Part shown: in pieces, positions 3,594 to 6,247 of the stretch | Layout of the letters: every line of letters begins with the position of its first letter | How positions within the stretch are numbered: the stretch's first letter is position 1 | Source: Chryseobacterium gleum | GTDB lineage: Bacteria > Bacteroidota > Bacteroidia > Flavobacteriales_D > Crocinitomicaceae | Assembly (NCBI GenBank): GCA_943326315.2 | Contig: CALPSU020000155.1 | Location: 1-6,247 of the forward strand | Length of the DNA stretch: 6,247 bases | Direction: 5' to 3' | Made by a program: the position numbers and the translations under genes | The notes under the pieces: generated by a model | Told to the model about the DNA's origin: nothing | Seen by the model: the letters and a program-made list of their open reading frames with translations, nothing else | The model's database searches: none

Positions 3594-6247
3594 ATGAATT
3601 TAAAATTTTTTATATTGATATTATTAATACCATTTTACAATGATATTGTATTTTCTCAATATAATATGACTACAAATAATGGACAAACAGTAACAGTTAA
3701 TAATTGTACCGGTATACTTACAGACAATGTTTCAGGCAACTATACATCTGGAGCAACTCAAACGATAACAATACAATCTCCAAATGTTGGCGAAGGAGTT
3801 TGTTTAGATTTTACATTATGGGATTTAGATCCTTGGACCGGAACACATTACCCTGACATGGATTATGTAAATTTCTATGATGGAGCAGCTACCACATCTC
3901 CATTAATTTATGGAGCAACTGGTGCTTGGATTGCTAATCCAAGTGGTTCACCGTTTGATTTTAGTGGTCCTGGGATGGTTTGTTCATCCGGTGGAGCTTT
4001 AACAATTCAGTTTAAGAGAAGATGGGGTGGGCGTGCTGGATTTTCAGCAAATATAAGTTGCTTAATACCTCCTCCTACTAATGCATGTAACATAAATATT
4101 ACTGCGGACAAATCTTCAATATGTCCTAGTGAAAGTGTATTACTCAGTGCTAATGGAGAACTATCTTCATTGTTATTGAATAACAACTTTAACAATTCTC
4201 AAAATGGTAATGGATGGGAAAGTTCAATTAATTCAAGATTTGATAACCCCTGCGGGAGTGGTTTAGATGGAACACCACATTTTTGGGTTGGTGTTAATAG
4301 TAGTCCGAGGACTTTTACATCAATACCTTTTAATTTAACATTGGGTGGTTCGATTTATTTTGAAATTGATTTTGCTGAACAAGATGGAGCAAAGCCTTGT
4401 GAAGGACCTGATGAGGCTACAGAAGGTGTTTATTTACAATATTCAACTAATGGGACCACATGGGTTACTGTACATTATTTCTTCCCAAAGTATTATACAG
4501 AAGGTTCAGATAATATTCAAAGTTGGCAGGGGTATTTTTTTCAAATTCCTGCTGCTGCTAGGACTGCAAATACAAGGTTTAGATGGATTCAAAATGATGT
4601 TTCAGGTGACGAAACTGATCATTGGGGATTAGACAATATTAAGATAGTTGCACCTAATCCAATAACAATAACAATTCGTGAAGGTTCTCCAACAGGAACT
4701 ATTCTAGAAACATCAAATACATCTCCGATTTCAACAACTGTATCACCTTCAACTACTACAACTTATTATGCTGTTATAACTGATGGTATCAGTTCATGTG
4801 CTTCTCCAATAACAATTAATGTTACACCTGGGCCCATACCACCTACAGTTACAAATGTTTCATATTGCCAAGACGCACCTGCAATAGCATTGTCAGCCTC
4901 ACCTATTGCAGGAAATACACTTAATTGGTATGGTACAAATGCAACTGGTAGCACAGCTTCTTCAATACCAACTCCTTTGACAGGAACTGTTGGAAGTGTA
5001 ATTTATTATGTTTCTCAGATTACACCTACAGGTTGTGAAAGCACTCGCGCGCCTTTAACGGTAACAGTAAGCCCTACTATAACCCCTACTTTTACAGCGG
5101 TTCCAGCTATTTGTTCAGGAGGAACTATATCTGCTTTGCCAACCACTTCAAATAATACAATCAATGGGGCATGGTCGCCTAGTATAGATAATACTGCAAC
5201 CACTATTTATACTTTTACTCCAACAACTGGTCAGTGTGCAAATACAACAACTTTAACAATAACAGTAAACCCCACTTTTACACCAACATTTACAGCGGTT
5301 ACTGCTATTTGCTCAGGAGGTACAATATCTACTTTGCCAACTACTTCAAATAATGCAATCAATGGGGCATGGTCGCCTAATTTAGATAATACTGCAACCA
5401 CTATTTATACTTTTACTCCTACAACCGGTCAGTGTGCAAATACTACGACTTTAACAATAACAGTAAACCCTACTATAAACCCTACTTTTACAGCGGTGCC
5501 AGCTATTTGTTCAGGAGGAACTATAACTGCTTTACCAACCACATCCAACAATGCAATCAATGGGGTATGGTCGCCTAGTATAGATAATACTGCAACAGCT
5601 ATTTACACATTTACACCTACAACTGGGCAGTGTGCAAATACTACGACTTTAACAGTAACAGTAAATCCTCCTATCACTCCAACTTTTACAGCGGTGCCAG
5701 CTATTTGTTCAGGAGGAACTATATCTGCTTTGCCAACCACTTCAAATAATGCAATTAATGGGGCTTGGTCGCCTAGTATAGATAATACTGCAACCACTAT
5801 TTATACTTTTACTCCAACAACAGGTCAGTGTGCAACTACTACGACTTTAACTATTTCCGTTAATAGTTTGGGCACAATTCCAACATTTACAGCGGTTCCA
5901 GCAATTTGTTCAGGAGGAACTATATCTACTTTACCTAACACATCCAATAATTCAATTACTGGTAGTTGGTCACCAGCTCTTAATAATACAGCAACTACTA
6001 TGTACACATTTACTCCAACAACAGGTCAGTGTGCAAATACAACAACATTAACAATAACAGTAAACCCTACTATAACACCAACTTTTACAGCGGTGCCAGC
6101 TATTTGTTCAGGAGGAACAATATCTCCTTTACCAACCACTTCTAACGATGCAATCAATGGTGCATGGTCTCCAAGTATAGATAACACTTCAACCACCATT
6201 TATACTTTTACACCTACAATTGGTCAATGTGCAAACACAACAACTTT
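3594..6247 (+). CDS. Large secreted multidomain adhesin-like protein, 5' part (open at window edge)
   Basis: One frame stays open for 884 codons from the ATG at 3594 to the right edge, with no stop inside. A signal peptide spans about 1-21 ('FFILILLIPF', cleavage near 'VFS-Q'). Residues 38-156 resemble a CUB domain, with four cysteines (C38, C70, C130, C156), 'YTSGATQTITI' and 'DYVNFYDGA'. Residues about 191-352 resemble a reelin-type jelly roll ('GVYLQYSTNGTTW', 'TRFRWIQ', 'DHWGLDNIKI'). They are flanked by what look like the two halves of one Ig-like domain (165-190 and 353-411). Residues 413-494 form another Ig-like domain of the kind linked to CHU_C proteins ('YCQDAP', 'NWYG', 'YYVSQITPTGCES'). 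From 499 onward are tandem 66-residue repeats. Such proteins in flavobacteria are exported by the type IX system and act in adhesion or gliding; a C-terminal sorting domain would be expected but is off-window. The specific role is unknown. The gene is divergent from the TPR-LytTR operon. Confidence 0.9.
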   Translation, partial: MNLKFFILILLIPFYNDIVFSQYNMTTNNGQTVTVNNCTGILTDNVSGNYTSGATQTITIQSPNVGEGVCLDFTLWDLDPWTGTHYPDMDYVNFYDGAATTSPLIYGATGAWIANPSGSPFDFSGPGMVCSSGGALTIQFKRRWGGRAGFSANISCLIPPPTNACNINITADKSSICPSESVLLSANGELSSLLLNNNFNNSQNGNGWESSINSRFDNPCGSGLDGTPHFWVGVNSSPRTFTSIPFNLTLGGSIYFEIDFAEQDGAKPCEGPDEATEGVYLQYSTNGTTWVTVHYFFPKYYTEGSDNIQSWQGYFFQIPAAARTANTRFRWIQNDVSGDETDHWGLDNIKIVAPNPITITIREGSPTGTILETSNTSPISTTVSPSTTTTYYAVITDGISSCASPITINVTPGPIPPTVTNVSYCQDAPAIALSASPIAGNTLNWYGTNATGSTASSIPTPLTGTVGSVIYYVSQITPTGCESTRAPLTVTVSPTITPTFTAVPAICSGGTISALPTTSNNTINGAWSPSIDNTATTIYTFTPTTGQCANTTTLTITVNPTFTPTFTAVTAICSGGTISTLPTTSNNAINGAWSPNLDNTATTIYTFTPTTGQCANTTTLTITVNPTINPTFTAVPAICSGGTITALPTTSNNAINGVWSPSIDNTATAIYTFTPTTGQCANTTTLTVTVNPPITPTFTAVPAICSGGTISALPTTSNNAINGAWSPSIDNTATTIYTFTPTTGQCATTTTLTISVNSLGTIPTFTAVPAICSGGTISTLPNTSNNSITGSWSPALNNTATTMYTFTPTTGQCANTTTLTITVNPTITPTFTAVPAICSGGTISPLPTTSNDAINGAWSPSIDNTSTTIYTFTPTIGQCANTTT
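5088..6247 (+). repeat. In-frame 198-bp tandem repeats (66-residue Ig-like units), at least 5.8 copies
   Basis: Units start at 5088, 5286, 5484, 5682, 5883 and 6081. All are 198 bp except the fourth, which is 201 bp; the sixth is cut by the window edge. Each begins TFTAV-P/T-AICSGGTI, continues through 'LP.TSN..I.G.WSP' and 'YTFTPT.GQC', and ends with a 'TTTLT.TVNP'-like linker. Two cysteines per unit, one near residue 9 and one at 50, are kept in every copy and could form an intra-domain disulfide. Copies are close to identical in protein and also very similar in DNA, with scattered synonymous changes. This implies fairly recent duplication or homogenisation. Short β-strand patterns alternating with T/N-rich turns suggest stacked Ig-like domains forming a stalk. 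Confidence 0.95.

Noticed and set aside
4007..4195. Minus-strand frame of 62 codons
   Set aside because: It is antisense to the large adhesin frame, which has convincing domain content; no family resemblance was seen.
4345..4632. Plus-strand frame of 95 codons
   Set aside because: It is out of frame within the adhesin gene, over the reelin-like segment. The adhesin frame is the one with signal peptide and domains.
4766..6007. Series of similar 60-64-codon minus-strand frames (starting near 4954, 5203, 5797 and 6007)
   Set aside because: They are antisense to the adhesin. Those in the repeat array resemble each other only because the underlying DNA repeats every 198 bp in phase.
5088..6247. 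CRISPR array or other non-coding tandem repeat
   Set aside because: The period is 198 bp, a multiple of three, with an unbroken reading frame and conserved protein motifs. There are no short repeats separated by unique spacers.

Overview
The window is low-GC DNA that looks like a chromosome segment from Bacteroidota, probably class Flavobacteriia. Four things point there: a TAnnTTTG-type promoter box, A-rich sequence instead of Shine-Dalgarno sites before start codons, a two-gene TPR/LytTR regulatory pair, and a large secreted repeat protein of the kind found in gliding, type IX-secreting flavobacteria. No RNA gene, insertion sequence or CRISPR array was seen.

Region 1 (1-1300, minus strand) is the head of a branched-chain amino acid operon. 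In transcription order it holds a promoter (1273-1300), a 19-residue leader peptide (1117-1176) with ten Ile/Val/Leu codons, mutually exclusive antiterminator and terminator hairpins (1053-1116), ilvE (94-981), and the first 27 codons of ilvD running off the window's left edge. The leader is a textbook layout for ribosome-mediated transcription attenuation.

Region 2 (1394-3309, minus strand) is a two-gene operon. A secreted or periplasmic TPR protein is anchored by one C-terminal membrane helix and has almost no cytoplasmic tail. It is followed after 14 bp by a four-helix membrane protein ending in a LytTR DNA-binding domain. Together they look like a sensor and output pair split over two polypeptides.

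Region 3 (3310-3593) is a 284-bp divergent intergenic region. It carries three exact copies of AACCATTT, two of them 21 bp apart start to start, which is the helical spacing used by LytTR-family regulators at paired sites. It also has a 9-bp inverted repeat.

Region 4 (3594-6247, plus strand) is one uninterrupted reading frame of at least 884 codons, open at the right edge. It encodes a surface or secreted adhesin-like protein: signal peptide, CUB-like domain, a reelin-like jelly-roll segment apparently inserted into an Ig-like domain, another Ig-like domain, then at least five full and one partial tandem repeats of about 66 residues (198 bp). The divergent layout suggests, but does not show, that the LytTR pair controls this adhesin.
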